From assembly GCF_001905545.1 (NCBI RefSeq), contig NZ_LIPD01000016.1:1-64000 (forward strand): a stretch of DNA of 64,000 nucleotides, read 5' to 3'. Under the pieces are notes generated by a model. The model was not told the origin of the DNA, made no database searches, and saw only the letters and a program-made list of their open reading frames with translations. Origin of the DNA: Streptomyces sp. CB02056 (GTDB lineage: Bacteria > Actinomycetota > Actinomycetes > Streptomycetales > Streptomycetaceae). This document shows positions 1 through 7,415 of this stretch, piece after piece. The translations under genes were made by a program, and so were the position numbers. The first letter of the stretch is position 1. Every line of letters starts with the position of its first letter.

Positions 1-145
1 TCAGGTCGAGGTCGCCGGGCTGGGTGTCGCCGCCGAGGCCGGCGATGCGCTCGCCCTCGACGGCGAGGCGGTCGCCCTCGACGCCGCCGGGCAGGACCAG
101 CCGGGCACCGGCCAGGGCAGTACGGTCACGGTCCGCGGTGGTCAC
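1..145 (-). CDS. nagA: N-acetylglucosamine-6-phosphate deacetylase, N-terminal part (cut by window edge)
   Basis: The frame reads from a GTG at 145-143 to the window edge without a stop, giving 48 residues. It contains the pattern expected at the start of NagA amidohydrolases: a GARLVLPGG strand followed by LAVEGERIAGLG. A strong GGAGGTGA ribosome binding site lies at about 151-158. The start overlaps the stop of the upstream ROK kinase by 4 bases (GTGA), so the two are translationally coupled. NagA removes the acetyl group from GlcNAc-6-phosphate to give GlcN-6-phosphate in the cytoplasm. The family call rests on the short N-terminus and on the kinase/DasR context; the catalytic metal-binding part is outside the window. 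Confidence 0.72.
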   Translation of the reverse strand, partial: MTTADRDRTALAGARLVLPGGVEGDRLAVEGERIAGLGGDTQPGDLDL

Positions 146-1089
146 GCGGTCACCTCCATGGAGAGCAGATCCCAGGCGAGCAGGCCCGCGCCCAGGGACG
201 CGGCGGTGTCTTTGAGCATGGCGGGTACGACCTTCGGGGGCATCTGGAAGGTCAGTCGCCCGGTGACCGCCGCGCGCAGCGGAGTGAAGAGCGTGTCGCC
301 GGCCTCGGCCAGCCCGCCGCCGACGATCACGGTGGACGGGTCGAGCAGGCTCTGGGCCAGCACGATGCCGTCCGCCAGGGCGTCGACGGCGCGCTGCCAG
401 ACCGCGAGGGCGCGGTCGTCCCCGGCGTCCACCGCGGCGGCGCAGGATGCCGCGTCGGCGTCGGGGTCGCCGCTGGTCTCGGCCCAGGCGCGGGAGACGG
501 CGGAGGCGGAGGCCAGCGTCTCCAGGCAGCCGCGGGCGCCGCAGCCGCACTGCGGTCCGCCCGGGCGGACCACGACGTGGCCGATCTCGCCGCCGTAGCC
601 GTGCGCGCCGGCCTCGATCCGGCCGTCGATGCCGATGGCGCCGGCGATGCCGGTGCCGAGGGCGATGAACAGGAAGCGGTCGACGCCGCGGCCGGCTCCG
701 AGCCGGCCCTCGGCCAGGCCGCCGGAGCGCACGTCGTGGCCGAGGGCCACCGGCATCGCGCCGCCGTCCGGTCCGGCCAGGCGCTCGCCGAGGAGCTTGC
801 GCAGCGGGAGCTCGCGCCAGCCGAGGTTGGCGGAGAAGACCGCGATGCCGTTCTTCTCGTCGATCGTGCCCGGGACGGCGACACCGGCCGCGAGCGGGGC
901 GACGCCGAAACGGCTGCGGCCCTCGTCCGCCAGGTCGGTGGCGAAGTCGAGGATGGCGGCGACGACGGCGTCCGTGCCGTGCTCCCGCCCGGTCGGTCGG
1001 CGTGCCTCGAACAGCACGGAGCCGTCCTGGGCGAGCAGCGCGGCCTTCATGCCGGTGCCGCCTACATCGAGTGCGATGACGTGCTTCAC
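142..1089 (-). CDS. nagK: ROK-family sugar kinase, probable N-acetylglucosamine kinase
   Basis: 315 residues from a GTG at 1089. The frame is open further upstream, but the protein must begin at MKHVIALDVGGTGMK, which is the ROK/ASKHA phosphate-1 motif (DxGGT). Further on are the catalytic region ALGHDVRSGGLAE, the phosphate-2 segment IALGTGIAGAIG, and the ROK zinc cluster (GxxCxCGxxGCLE, seen as CGCGARGCLE), then the adenosine loop IVGGGLAEAG. ROK kinases phosphorylate free hexoses; next to nagA, and behind DasR-type boxes, GlcNAc is the likely substrate, with GlcNAc-6-P passed to NagA. No good ribosome binding site precedes the GTG. The order nagK-nagA with a divergent sugar-binding protein matches the arrangement I remember from S. 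coelicolor. Confidence 0.85.
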   Translation of the reverse strand: MKHVIALDVGGTGMKAALLAQDGSVLFEARRPTGREHGTDAVVAAILDFATDLADEGRSRFGVAPLAAGVAVPGTIDEKNGIAVFSANLGWRELPLRKLLGERLAGPDGGAMPVALGHDVRSGGLAEGRLGAGRGVDRFLFIALGTGIAGAIGIDGRIEAGAHGYGGEIGHVVVRPGGPQCGCGARGCLETLASASAVSRAWAETSGDPDADAASCAAAVDAGDDRALAVWQRAVDALADGIVLAQSLLDPSTVIVGGGLAEAGDTLFTPLRAAVTGRLTFQMPPKVVPAMLKDTAASLGAGLLAWDLLSMEVTA

Positions 1090-1117
1090 GGAGGACAGTT
1101 TCCCTTGGGCGGGTAGA

Positions 1118-1133
1118 AGAGGTCTAGTCCAGT
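1118..1133. promoter_or_regulatory. DasR-responsive element (dre) 1, 14/16 match
   Basis: The 16-mer AGAGGTCTAGTCCAGT matches the palindromic DasR consensus (AGTGGTCTAGACCAGT) at 14 of 16 positions. It lies 29 bases upstream of the nagK GTG, in the divergent region with the sugar-binding lipoprotein gene. DasR is the GntR-family repressor of chitin/GlcNAc metabolism in Streptomyces and is released by GlcN-6-P. Occupancy here would be expected to block the nagK-nagA promoter. Confidence 0.8.
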
Positions 1134-1139
1134 TGTCGG

Positions 1140-1155
1140 ATTGGTCTGGTCCATA
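1140..1155. promoter_or_regulatory. Second, weaker dre-like site
   Basis: ATTGGTCTGGTCCATA matches the DasR consensus at 11 of 16 positions and keeps the left half TGGTCT and the right CCA. Its centre is 22 bases from that of the strong site, about two helical turns, so both could be bound on the same face of the DNA. It is nearer the divergent lipoprotein gene. Confidence 0.5.
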
Positions 1156-1414
1156 CTGGGTGAGCTTTGTCGCAGCTGCGGGGGTGTGCGCGGCTTTGCG
1201 CCGGGGTGCGGGGCGGGCGCGGACCGGGGTGAGTGGGGGTTTTGTTGCGCATTGTGCAATGACGCCGAGCACTTCGATAACTACTGGGGCGGCGCCGGGC
1301 GGTGGTGTGGACCGGTGGACGACGGGTTTGGGAGTGTTGCGCGTCCCCCTGCCGGATTCCCCCGTTCCGGCTGCGTTCACCCCCCGTTCCATCCCCCCGA
1401 AGGCGGTACCCGCG

Positions 1415-2695
1415 TTGAACAGGCGCGTCCACGTCCCCACCCGTGTGCTCGGCGGTGCGCTGGCCGGAGCACTGGTCCTCACCGCGGTCAGTGCCTGCGG
1501 CGGGCAGGACGACGGGCCGGTCACCCTCAGACTGGTCGCCGCCGACTACGGGGAGAGCCCCGAGACCAGCTCCCAGCACTACTGGGACGCGGTCGCCAGG
1601 GACTTCGAGGCGGCCAACCCCGGGATCAAGGTCAGCGTCGAGGTGGACAGCTGGACCGAGATCGGCAAGAAGGTCGAGGACATGATCGCGGCCGGCAAGT
1701 CGCCGGACCTGCTCCAGACCGGCGGCTTCGCGGACCAGGTCGCGGCGGACCGGCTGTACCCGGCCTCCGACGTGCTCTCGGTGGACACCCAGGCCAGGTT
1801 CCTGGACACCTTCGCGCACGCCGGGCAGGTGGTCGGGACGCAGTACGGGATCCCGTTCGTCTCCTCCTCGCGGGTGCTCTTCTACAACAAGGCGGTCTTC
1901 CGGCAGGCCGGGATCACCCAGCCGCCCGCCACCTGGAACGAGCTGCGGCAGGACGCCGAGAAGATCAAGGCCAAGGTGCCGGGGGTGACCCCGTACGGGC
2001 TGCCGCTGGGGCCGGAGGAGGCACCGGCCGAGTCGATGCTGTGGACGCTGAGCGGCGGCGGCAGCATCTCCGACGACGTCGGCAACTACACCATCGACAG
2101 CGCCCAGAACCAGGCCACCTTCGGCTGGCTGAAGAGCAACCTGGTGGCCACCGGGCTGACGTACCCGGACCCGGGCAAGATGAACCGCACCCCGGTGTTC
2201 CAGGACTTCGCCGCCGGGAAGGTCGCGATGCTGAACGGGCACCCGACCCTGCTGCGGATGGCGACCGCCGGGAAGATCGAGTTCGGCACGGCGCCGATCC
2301 CGAAGAAGGACGGCGTCGGACGGACCGGGAGCCTCGGGGTCGCGGACTGGATGATGGCGCTGAAGGCGAACGGGCACAAGAACGAGATCAAGAAGTTCCT
2401 GGCGTTCGTCTACGGCAAGGACAACCAGCTGAAGTTCGACGAGCAGTACAACCTGCTGCCGGTCACCCAGGACGCGTTCGCCCAGATGTCGTCCGACCCC
2501 AAGCACGAGGACCTCAAGCAGTTCGCGGTCGGGCTCAGCAACGCGAGCTTCTACCCGTTCGGGGACCCGGCCTGGGGCGAGGTCAGCAACCGGATCAAGG
2601 CCGGGATCGGGCAGGCCGTGACGGGGGATCCGAAGCAGGTGCTCGAAGGACTGCAGGACGCGGCGGTGAAGGAAGCGGTGAAGGTCCGCAAGTAG
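1415..2695 (+). CDS. Extracellular sugar-binding lipoprotein of an ABC importer
   Basis: 426 residues from a TTG at 1415 (AGGCGG upstream); GTG 1445 is an alternative. The N-terminus has basic residues, a hydrophobic stretch and a lipobox VSAC with Cys28, so the protein is lipid-anchored on the outer face of the membrane. The mature part is a family-1 solute-binding protein: DFEAANPGIKVSVEV near the N-terminus, then GIPFVSSSRVLFYNKAVF, and a hinge region with FAAGKVAMLNGHP. There are no permease genes beside it, so it must use a transporter encoded elsewhere. Divergence from nagK-nagA across two DasR-like boxes suggests an amino sugar or oligosaccharide ligand; the ligand itself cannot be read from sequence. 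Confidence 0.85.
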   Translation: MNRRVHVPTRVLGGALAGALVLTAVSACGGQDDGPVTLRLVAADYGESPETSSQHYWDAVARDFEAANPGIKVSVEVDSWTEIGKKVEDMIAAGKSPDLLQTGGFADQVAADRLYPASDVLSVDTQARFLDTFAHAGQVVGTQYGIPFVSSSRVLFYNKAVFRQAGITQPPATWNELRQDAEKIKAKVPGVTPYGLPLGPEEAPAESMLWTLSGGGSISDDVGNYTIDSAQNQATFGWLKSNLVATGLTYPDPGKMNRTPVFQDFAAGKVAMLNGHPTLLRMATAGKIEFGTAPIPKKDGVGRTGSLGVADWMMALKANGHKNEIKKFLAFVYGKDNQLKFDEQYNLLPVTQDAFAQMSSDPKHEDLKQFAVGLSNASFYPFGDPAWGEVSNRIKAGIGQAVTGDPKQVLEGLQDAAVKEAVKVRK

Positions 2696-2701
2696 CAGGT
2701 C

Positions 2702-2736
2702 GTCGGGGCCGGGGCGTGGTCCGCCCCGGCCCCGAC
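2702..2736. terminator. Bidirectional hairpin terminator, 15-bp perfect stem
   Basis: Arms 2702-2716 and 2722-2736 pair perfectly around a 5-base loop. The hairpin sits between the convergent lipoprotein and cupin genes, and there is no U-tract, as is usual in high-GC actinomycetes. Confidence 0.8.
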
Positions 2737-2741
2737 GGGGC

Positions 2742-3092
2742 TCAGGGCAGCGTGATGGCGTAGGCCTTGCGGAGGGTCTCGTGGACCGTCCAGGTGGTGC
2801 GGTCGCCCTCGCGCAGCACCGCGCAGTCGCCGGGGCCGACCTCCAGGGTCGGGCCGCCCTCGACCTCGATCGTGGCCCGGCCGCTGAGCACCACGAACAT
2901 CTCGTCCGCCTCGACGTCCGTGACCACGCCGGGGGTGATCTGCCAGAGACCGCGCAGGTGGCGGCCGTCGGCGGACTCGGAGAGCACCCTGCCGGTGACC
3001 TCGGGGGTGCCCGAGACGATCTGGGACGGGTCGAGCGGGTCGGGGTCGAGGTCGGCGGTCGGGATGTGCAGGGCGAAGCTCGGCGTGGTCAT
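2742..3092 (-). CDS. Small cupin-domain protein
   Basis: 116 residues from ATG 3092. The protein is one cupin barrel of the DUF861/EutQ-like type: GLWQITPGVVTDVEADEMFVV is cupin motif 1, where the usual HxH is replaced by TD-E, and GPGDCAVLREGD is motif 2. These proteins often bind small sugars or organic acids; the ligand is unknown. There is no clear ribosome binding site, so translation may be leaderless. It converges on the sugar-binding lipoprotein gene across a shared hairpin. Confidence 0.75.
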   Translation of the reverse strand: MTTPSFALHIPTADLDPDPLDPSQIVSGTPEVTGRVLSESADGRHLRGLWQITPGVVTDVEADEMFVVLSGRATIEVEGGPTLEVGPGDCAVLREGDRTTWTVHETLRKAYAITLP

Positions 3093-3194
3093 GGGGGTGA
3101 CGGTAGCCGGGCGCGGGGAGCGGTGGGGCGAGCAGTGTGTGTCCGGGTCGCGCGCGAGAATGACACTCCGTAGCGGTGGACGGAGGTGTCGGCG

Positions 3195-3422
3195 GTGGGC
3201 GAGCTGAGCGAGCGGGACCGGGCGGTGCTGGCGCTGGAGGGGCGGCAGTGGCGGACGGCGGGGGCCAAGGAGCGGGCGATCCGGGAGGAGCTGGGGCTCT
3301 CCCCGACGCGGTACTACCAGGTGCTGAACGCGCTGCTGGACCGGGAGGAGGCGCTGGCGCACGCGCCGGTGCTGGTGAACCGGCTGCGGCGGGTGCGGGA
3401 GGCCCGGCGGGGGGCCCGTTGA
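3195..3422 (+). CDS. DUF3263 family small helix-turn-helix protein
   Basis: 75 residues from GTG 3195. GGAGGTG at 3182-3188 gives a good 6-base spacing for this start; the in-frame GTG at 3186 lies inside that site and is rejected. The sequence ELSERDRAVLALEGRQW... KERAIREELGLSPTRYYQVLNALLD has the helix-turn-helix look of actinobacterial DUF3263 proteins. Its role is unknown; it is probably a DNA-binding protein. A long G-rich non-coding gap follows. Confidence 0.8.
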   Translation: MGELSERDRAVLALEGRQWRTAGAKERAIREELGLSPTRYYQVLNALLDREEALAHAPVLVNRLRRVREARRGAR

Positions 3423-3495
3423 CGGGTGGGGGGGGTTCGGGCTCTCGGGGGGGTGGGGGCCGGGGGCGGCTCCGGGAGTGGCCGCTCCGGGGGCT

Positions 3496-3562
3496 GGGTG
3501 ATTTTCAGACTGCCAACCCTGGAGGTGGGGCGTTCAGACCGTTGGCAGTCTGAAAATCACCC
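3496..3562. repeat. Perfect 22-bp inverted repeat with AT-rich arms
   Basis: Arms 3496-3517 and 3541-3562 are exact reverse complements and frame a 23-base spacer. The arms contain GATTTTCAGACTGCCAAC, unusually AT-rich for this genome, and the spacer carries another partial copy (TTCAGACC). As RNA it would fold into a 22-bp hairpin, so it may be a terminator for the DUF3263 gene; it could also be a protein-binding site or a remnant of a mobile repeat. Confidence 0.75.
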
Positions 3563-3630
3563 GTCACGCCCCTCTCCGCGGCCACCCCCTGCGCCACCCC
3601 CTCCCGCAGCGCGTCCCTCTCGCTGGGGGA

Positions 3631-3648
3631 GGGGGGGGGGGGGGGGGG
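3631..3648 (+). repeat. Homopolymer of 18 G
   Basis: An uninterrupted run of 18 G followed by T and five more G. Such runs form G-quadruplexes and are also where sequencing and assembly errors concentrate, so the exact length is uncertain. Confidence 0.8.
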
Positions 3649-3775
3649 TGGGGGAGGGGGCCCTGGTGCGGGGGTGGGGGAGGTGGCCTTGGTGCGGGGG
3701 GTGGGGGAGGCCGGGGTGCGGGGGCTCCGGGGTGGGCGGGGTGCGGAGTGGGGGGCTCCGGGGTAGGGCTTCGGT

Positions 3776-4615
3776 ATGGGCTTTGAAGAGATGTTCGTGC
3801 CGGGGACCGGGGCTGGGCGGGACGGGGTGCGGGCGGTGCTGGGCGCGCCCGGGGATGCCGTGATCGGGTTGGACTTCGACGGGACGCTGGCGCCGATCGT
3901 GGCGGATCCGGGGCGGGCGCGGGCGCATCCGGGGGTGGTGGGGGTGTTGCGGCGGCTGGCGCCGGTGGTGGGGGGCGTGGTGGTGGTGACGGGGCGGCCG
4001 GCCGGGGTGGCGGTGGAGTACGGGGGGTTCGTGGACCTGCCGGGGGTGGTGGTGCTGGGGCACTACGGGGCCGAGCGGTGGGAGGGCGGGGAGCTCTCGG
4101 CGCCGGAGGTGCATCCGGGGGTGGCGCGGGTGCGGGCGGTGCTGCCGGGGGTGCTGGAGCGGGTGGGGGCGCCCGAGGGGACGTGGGTGGAGGACAAGGG
4201 GCGGTCGGTGGCCGTGCACACCCGGCGGACGGCGGCGCCGGAGGAGGCGTTGGAGCTGCTGCGGGCGCCGGTGGGGGAGCTGGCGGCCGGGTACGGGCTG
4301 GTGGTGGAGCCCGGGCGGCTGGTGCTGGAGCTGCGGCCGCCGGGGGTGGACAAGGGGGCGGCGCTGACCGGGTTCCTGCGCGAGCGGGGGGCGCGCTCGG
4401 TGCTCTACGCGGGGGACGACCTGGGGGACGTGGCGGCCTTCGCCGCGGTGGAGGAGCTGCGCGGCGAAGGCGTGGCCGGGGTGCTGGTCTGCGCCGGCGC
4501 GGTGGGGGACGCGCCGGTGCGGGAGCTGGCCGACCGGGCGGACCTGGTGGTCGCCGGGCCGGAGGGCGTGGTGGAGCTGTTGGGGGCCTTGGCGGACGCG
4601 CTCACAGCGCGTTGA
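3776..4615 (+). CDS. otsB: Trehalose-6-phosphate phosphatase
   Basis: 279 residues from ATG 3776. This is a HAD hydrolase with all family motifs: GLDFDGTLAPI (nucleophile Asp and acid Asp, near residue 33), VVTGRPAG (motif II), VDKGAALTGFL (motif III Lys), and YAGDDLGDVAAF (motif IV). GLDFDGTLAPI...ADP is specific to OtsB. It removes phosphate from trehalose-6-P made by OtsA. Base use is odd: codons are mostly G-rich (GGG, GTG), continuing the strand bias of the preceding gap. Its stop overlaps the 3' end of otsA by 14 bases (convergent), so the two pathway genes are not co-transcribed. Confidence 0.9.
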   Translation: MGFEEMFVPGTGAGRDGVRAVLGAPGDAVIGLDFDGTLAPIVADPGRARAHPGVVGVLRRLAPVVGGVVVVTGRPAGVAVEYGGFVDLPGVVVLGHYGAERWEGGELSAPEVHPGVARVRAVLPGVLERVGAPEGTWVEDKGRSVAVHTRRTAAPEEALELLRAPVGELAAGYGLVVEPGRLVLELRPPGVDKGAALTGFLRERGARSVLYAGDDLGDVAAFAAVEELRGEGVAGVLVCAGAVGDAPVRELADRADLVVAGPEGVVELLGALADALTAR

Positions 4616-6068
4616 GCTGGTCCAGGAACCACTGCTGCGGGGGGAGCGCGGTGGCCGCCGCCGCCAGGCGCTTGGTGCGGTCGGCGCGCTCCTCCGGGCT
4701 CATGGTGAGGCCGGCGTGGAGGGCCTCGGCGGTGGCGATGACGTCGTAGGGGTTGACGGTGAGGGCGTCGTCCTTGAGTTCGGCGTGGGCGCCGGCCTCG
4801 CGGGAGAGGACGAGGGCGCAGCCGTGGTCGGAGACCACCGGGACCTCCTTGGCGACCAGGTTCATGCCGTCGCGGATGGGGTTGACCAGGGCGACGTCGG
4901 CCAGCCGGTAGGCGGCGAGGGAGCGCGGGAAGTCGTCGTCGACGTGGAGGATCAGGGGCTGCCAGGCGGGGGTGGCGAACTCGGCGTCGATCTCCTCGGC
5001 CAGCCGCTGGACGGCGGCCGTGTAGGCGCGGTACTCGGCGAGGTCGGTGCGGGACGGGTAGGCGAAGGCGATGTGCACCACCCGGTCGTGCCACTCGGGG
5101 CGGGTGCGGAGCAGGTGCCGGTAGGCCTGGAGGCCGCGGACGATGTTCTTGCTCAGCTCGGTGCGGTCGACCCGGACGATGGTGCGGCGGTCGCCGACGG
5201 CCGCGCGGAGGGCGGCGAGGCGTTCGTCGACGTCGGGGCGGTGGGCGCGCTCGCGCAGGAAGTCGGCGTCGGCGCCGAGGGCGTGGACGCCGAGGCCCGT
5301 GGTGCGGCCGTCGACGGTGACGGTGAGCGCGTCGTGGTCGACGGTCGCGCCGAGGAGGTCCTCGCAGCAGGCGGCGAAGGCGCGGGCCCAGCGCTGGGTC
5401 AGGAAGCCGGCCCGGTCGGCACCGAGGACGCCGGTGAGGACGGCCCGGGCGACGTCGTCGGGCAGCATCCGGTAGTACTCGGGCGGGGCCCAGGGGGTGT
5501 GCGAGAAGTGGCCGATCCGCAGGTCGGGGCGGGCTTCGCGGAGCAGGGCCGGGACCAGGGAGAGGTGGTAGTCCTGGACGAGGACGGCGGCGTTCGGGGC
5601 GGCCTCGGCGGCGAGGGCTTCGGCGAAGGCCTCGTTGTAGGCCCGGTAGGCGGCCCACTCGGTGCGGAAGGCGGCGTCGAAGGAGGGCGCGGTGGGGGTC
5701 GCGTAGAGCAGGTGGTGGACGAACCAGAGGGTGGAGTTGGCGACGCCGTTGTAGGCGCGGGCGAAGGTCAGCGGGTCGATGTCCAGCATCCGTACGGCCT
5801 GGCCGCCGACCTCGTGGCCGGCCAGGTCGAGGCGGCCGTGGGGTGCCTCGGCGGCGGCCCTGCGGTCGGAGTCGTCGAGGGCGGCGCAGACCCAGACGGC
5901 GTTCGGGTCGTCGATGGCGGAGAGGCCGGAGACCAGGCCGCCGCCGCCGCGGCGCAGGGTCAGCGTGCCGTCGTCGGCGGTGCTGAAGGACACCGGTCCC
6001 CGGTTGGACGCCACCAGGACGGGGGCGGTGCCGGTCACGCTCGAACGGTTGGTCGTGAGATCGCCCAT
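4602..6068 (-). CDS. otsA: Alpha,alpha-trehalose-phosphate synthase
   Basis: 488 residues from ATG 6068; in-frame ATGs at 6077 and 6101 are possible and none has a clear ribosome binding site. GT20 motifs are present: VLVASNRGPVSF at the start, RRGGGGLVSGL, HFSHTPWAPPEYYRMLP, VDRTELSKNIVRGL (the Arg/Lys that bind nucleotide-sugar phosphate) and NPIRDGMNLVAKE near the C-terminus. It transfers glucose from a nucleotide sugar to glucose-6-P to give trehalose-6-P. Its 3' end overlaps that of otsB. Together with otsB this is the complete OtsAB route to trehalose, used in spores and under osmotic stress. Confidence 0.92.
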   Translation of the reverse strand: MGDLTTNRSSVTGTAPVLVASNRGPVSFSTADDGTLTLRRGGGGLVSGLSAIDDPNAVWVCAALDDSDRRAAAEAPHGRLDLAGHEVGGQAVRMLDIDPLTFARAYNGVANSTLWFVHHLLYATPTAPSFDAAFRTEWAAYRAYNEAFAEALAAEAAPNAAVLVQDYHLSLVPALLREARPDLRIGHFSHTPWAPPEYYRMLPDDVARAVLTGVLGADRAGFLTQRWARAFAACCEDLLGATVDHDALTVTVDGRTTGLGVHALGADADFLRERAHRPDVDERLAALRAAVGDRRTIVRVDRTELSKNIVRGLQAYRHLLRTRPEWHDRVVHIAFAYPSRTDLAEYRAYTAAVQRLAEEIDAEFATPAWQPLILHVDDDFPRSLAAYRLADVALVNPIRDGMNLVAKEVPVVSDHGCALVLSREAGAHAELKDDALTVNPYDVIATAEALHAGLTMSPEERADRTKRLAAAATALPPQQWFLDQLNAL

Positions 6069-6113
6069 GGTTGGCATGTTGCCGTGGGGTCGGCGTGGCA
6101 AACCCGTGCGGCC

Positions 6114-7151
6114 CTAATGGCGGGCGGCGTACTCGGGGAGGGTGTGGATCGGGGGGCGTTCGAGGGCGGTCACCGGGTGGGTGTGGGCGGTGAAGGCGCG
6201 GGTCTCCGGGTCGCGGGTGAACTGGGTGAGGTGGGGGTGGACGAGGTCGGCGGAGGCCTTGAGGCGGTGGGTGCGGTCGAGGCGTTCCAGGGCGGTCCGG
6301 TAGATGGTGGCGGCCATCCGGCCGAGGGCCTGGCCGTCCTGGTGGCGGTGGTGCCGGACGCCCACGTCCACCTGGGCGAGGGCGTCCAGGCCGGCCAGCT
6401 CCAGGGCGTCGACCAGCAGGCCGAGTTCGACGCCGTAGCCGGTGGGGAAGGGCAGCCGTTCGAGCAGTGAGCGGCGGGCCGCGTACTCGCCGCCGAGGGG
6501 CTGGACGAAACCGGCGAGTTCCGGCCAGTGGAGGTTGAGCAGGGGGCGGGCGACGAGTTCGGTGACCCGGCCGCCGCCGGCGGGCAGGACGGCGCCCTCC
6601 GACTCCAGCGGGCGGTCGTACATGGCCTTGACCAGCTGGATGGACTCGTCGGTGAGCAGCGGGCCGACGATGCCGGAGACGAAGGCCGGGTCGAACTCGC
6701 GCAGGTCGGCGTCGACGAAGCAGACGATGTCGCCGTGGGTGACCAGCAGCGAGCGCCAGAGCACCTCGCCCTTGCCGGGGACGGCGGGCAGCCGGGGCAG
6801 GACGGCGTCGCGGTGCTCGACCCGGGCGCCGGCCTCGGCGGCGACGGCGGCGGTGGCGTCGGTGGAGCCGGAGTCGACGACGACGAGTTCGTCGACGAGC
6901 GGGAGGCGTTCCATCAGCTCGCGGCGGATGGTGCGGACGATGTCGCCGACGGTGGCCTCCTCGTCCAGGGCGGGGAGGACCACGCTGACCGTGCGACCGG
7001 TGCGCTCCTTGGCGTCGAGCAGGGTGCGGACCGGCCGGTCGGCCGCGCTCCAGGAGCGGCGGCGCAGCCAGGACGCCGCCTGCGGGAGGAGCGCGGGAGT
7101 CGGTTCGGCGGGCACGGAGATCTCCTCGGCGAGGTCGGTGGGACGGGTCAT
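6114..7151 (-). CDS. gpgS: Glucosyl-3-phosphoglycerate synthase (GT-A, GpgS family)
   Basis: 345 residues from ATG 7151. Features of the GT81 family: VSVVLPALDEEATVGDIV near residue 50, ELVVVDSGSTDAT, VPGKGEVLWRSL, the metal site FVDADLREF, and later FVQPLGGEYAARR and GYGVELGLLVD. GpgS joins glucose from a nucleotide sugar to 3-phosphoglycerate, the first step to glucosylglycerate or methylglucose lipopolysaccharides. It lies just upstream of otsA on the same strand with a 45-base gap, so the two may share a transcript. The retaining glycosyltransferase fold is certain; the acceptor is inferred from family resemblance. Confidence 0.8.
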   Translation of the reverse strand: MTRPTDLAEEISVPAEPTPALLPQAASWLRRRSWSAADRPVRTLLDAKERTGRTVSVVLPALDEEATVGDIVRTIRRELMERLPLVDELVVVDSGSTDATAAVAAEAGARVEHRDAVLPRLPAVPGKGEVLWRSLLVTHGDIVCFVDADLREFDPAFVSGIVGPLLTDESIQLVKAMYDRPLESEGAVLPAGGGRVTELVARPLLNLHWPELAGFVQPLGGEYAARRSLLERLPFPTGYGVELGLLVDALELAGLDALAQVDVGVRHHRHQDGQALGRMAATIYRTALERLDRTHRLKASADLVHPHLTQFTRDPETRAFTAHTHPVTALERPPIHTLPEYAARH

Positions 7152-7264
7152 CTCGCTTGGCGGACGGTCCCGTTCAGGTTTGACGCCTTCGGATACAGTC
7201 TTCGTACAGCGGTCGGACCTTTGCACGCCGGGGTCTCCGTTGAGCACCACCACAATTTCACAAG

Positions 7265-7397
7265 CTCATCCAGAGGGACTGAGGGAACGGCCCGTTGACG
7301 TCCCGGCAACCTTCTCGCGCGGCTGTCTGTCGACAGGCCCCGGCGGGACAGGTGCCAATTCCGTCCCGTGTCGCGACCGCGCCACGGGGAAGATGAG
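7265..7397 (+). promoter_or_regulatory. SAM riboswitch (SAM-I/SAM-IV clan) upstream of the metM-like gene
   Basis: P1 is CTCATC (7265-7270) pairing with GATGAG (7392-7397). Between them lie the S-box core elements: AGAGGGACTGAGGGAACGGC, the CCGTTGACGTCCCGGCAACC segment, and GGTGCCAATTCCGTCCC. These are hallmark SAM-binding positions (GGCCC, CGGCAACC, GGTGCCAAWTCC). The 3' strand of P1 runs directly into GAGGAGAGAGG, the ribosome binding region of the next gene, so ligand binding could close the start region. I cannot tell SAM-I from SAM-IV without folding. Confidence 0.92.
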
Positions 7398-7415
7398 GAG
7401 AGAGGCCTCGCCATC

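Larger units (their letters stand above)
3423..3775. other. G-rich intergenic region between the DUF3263 gene and otsB
   Basis: About 350 bases without a convincing gene. It holds a perfect 22-bp inverted repeat (3496-3562), a run of 18 G (3631-3648), and then repeated GGGGTGCGGGG-like units up to the otsB start. The strand asymmetry (G on the plus strand) continues into otsB. Confidence 0.7.

Noticed and set aside
629..1414. Long N-terminal extension of the sugar-binding lipoprotein frame
   Set aside because: It would run antisense through nagK and place the signal peptide inside the protein; the lipobox fixes the start near 1415.
4716..6470. Long open frame on the plus strand opposite otsA and gpgS
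   Set aside because: Gly/Val-rich shadow typical of high-GC DNA; the minus strand holds clear enzyme motifs.
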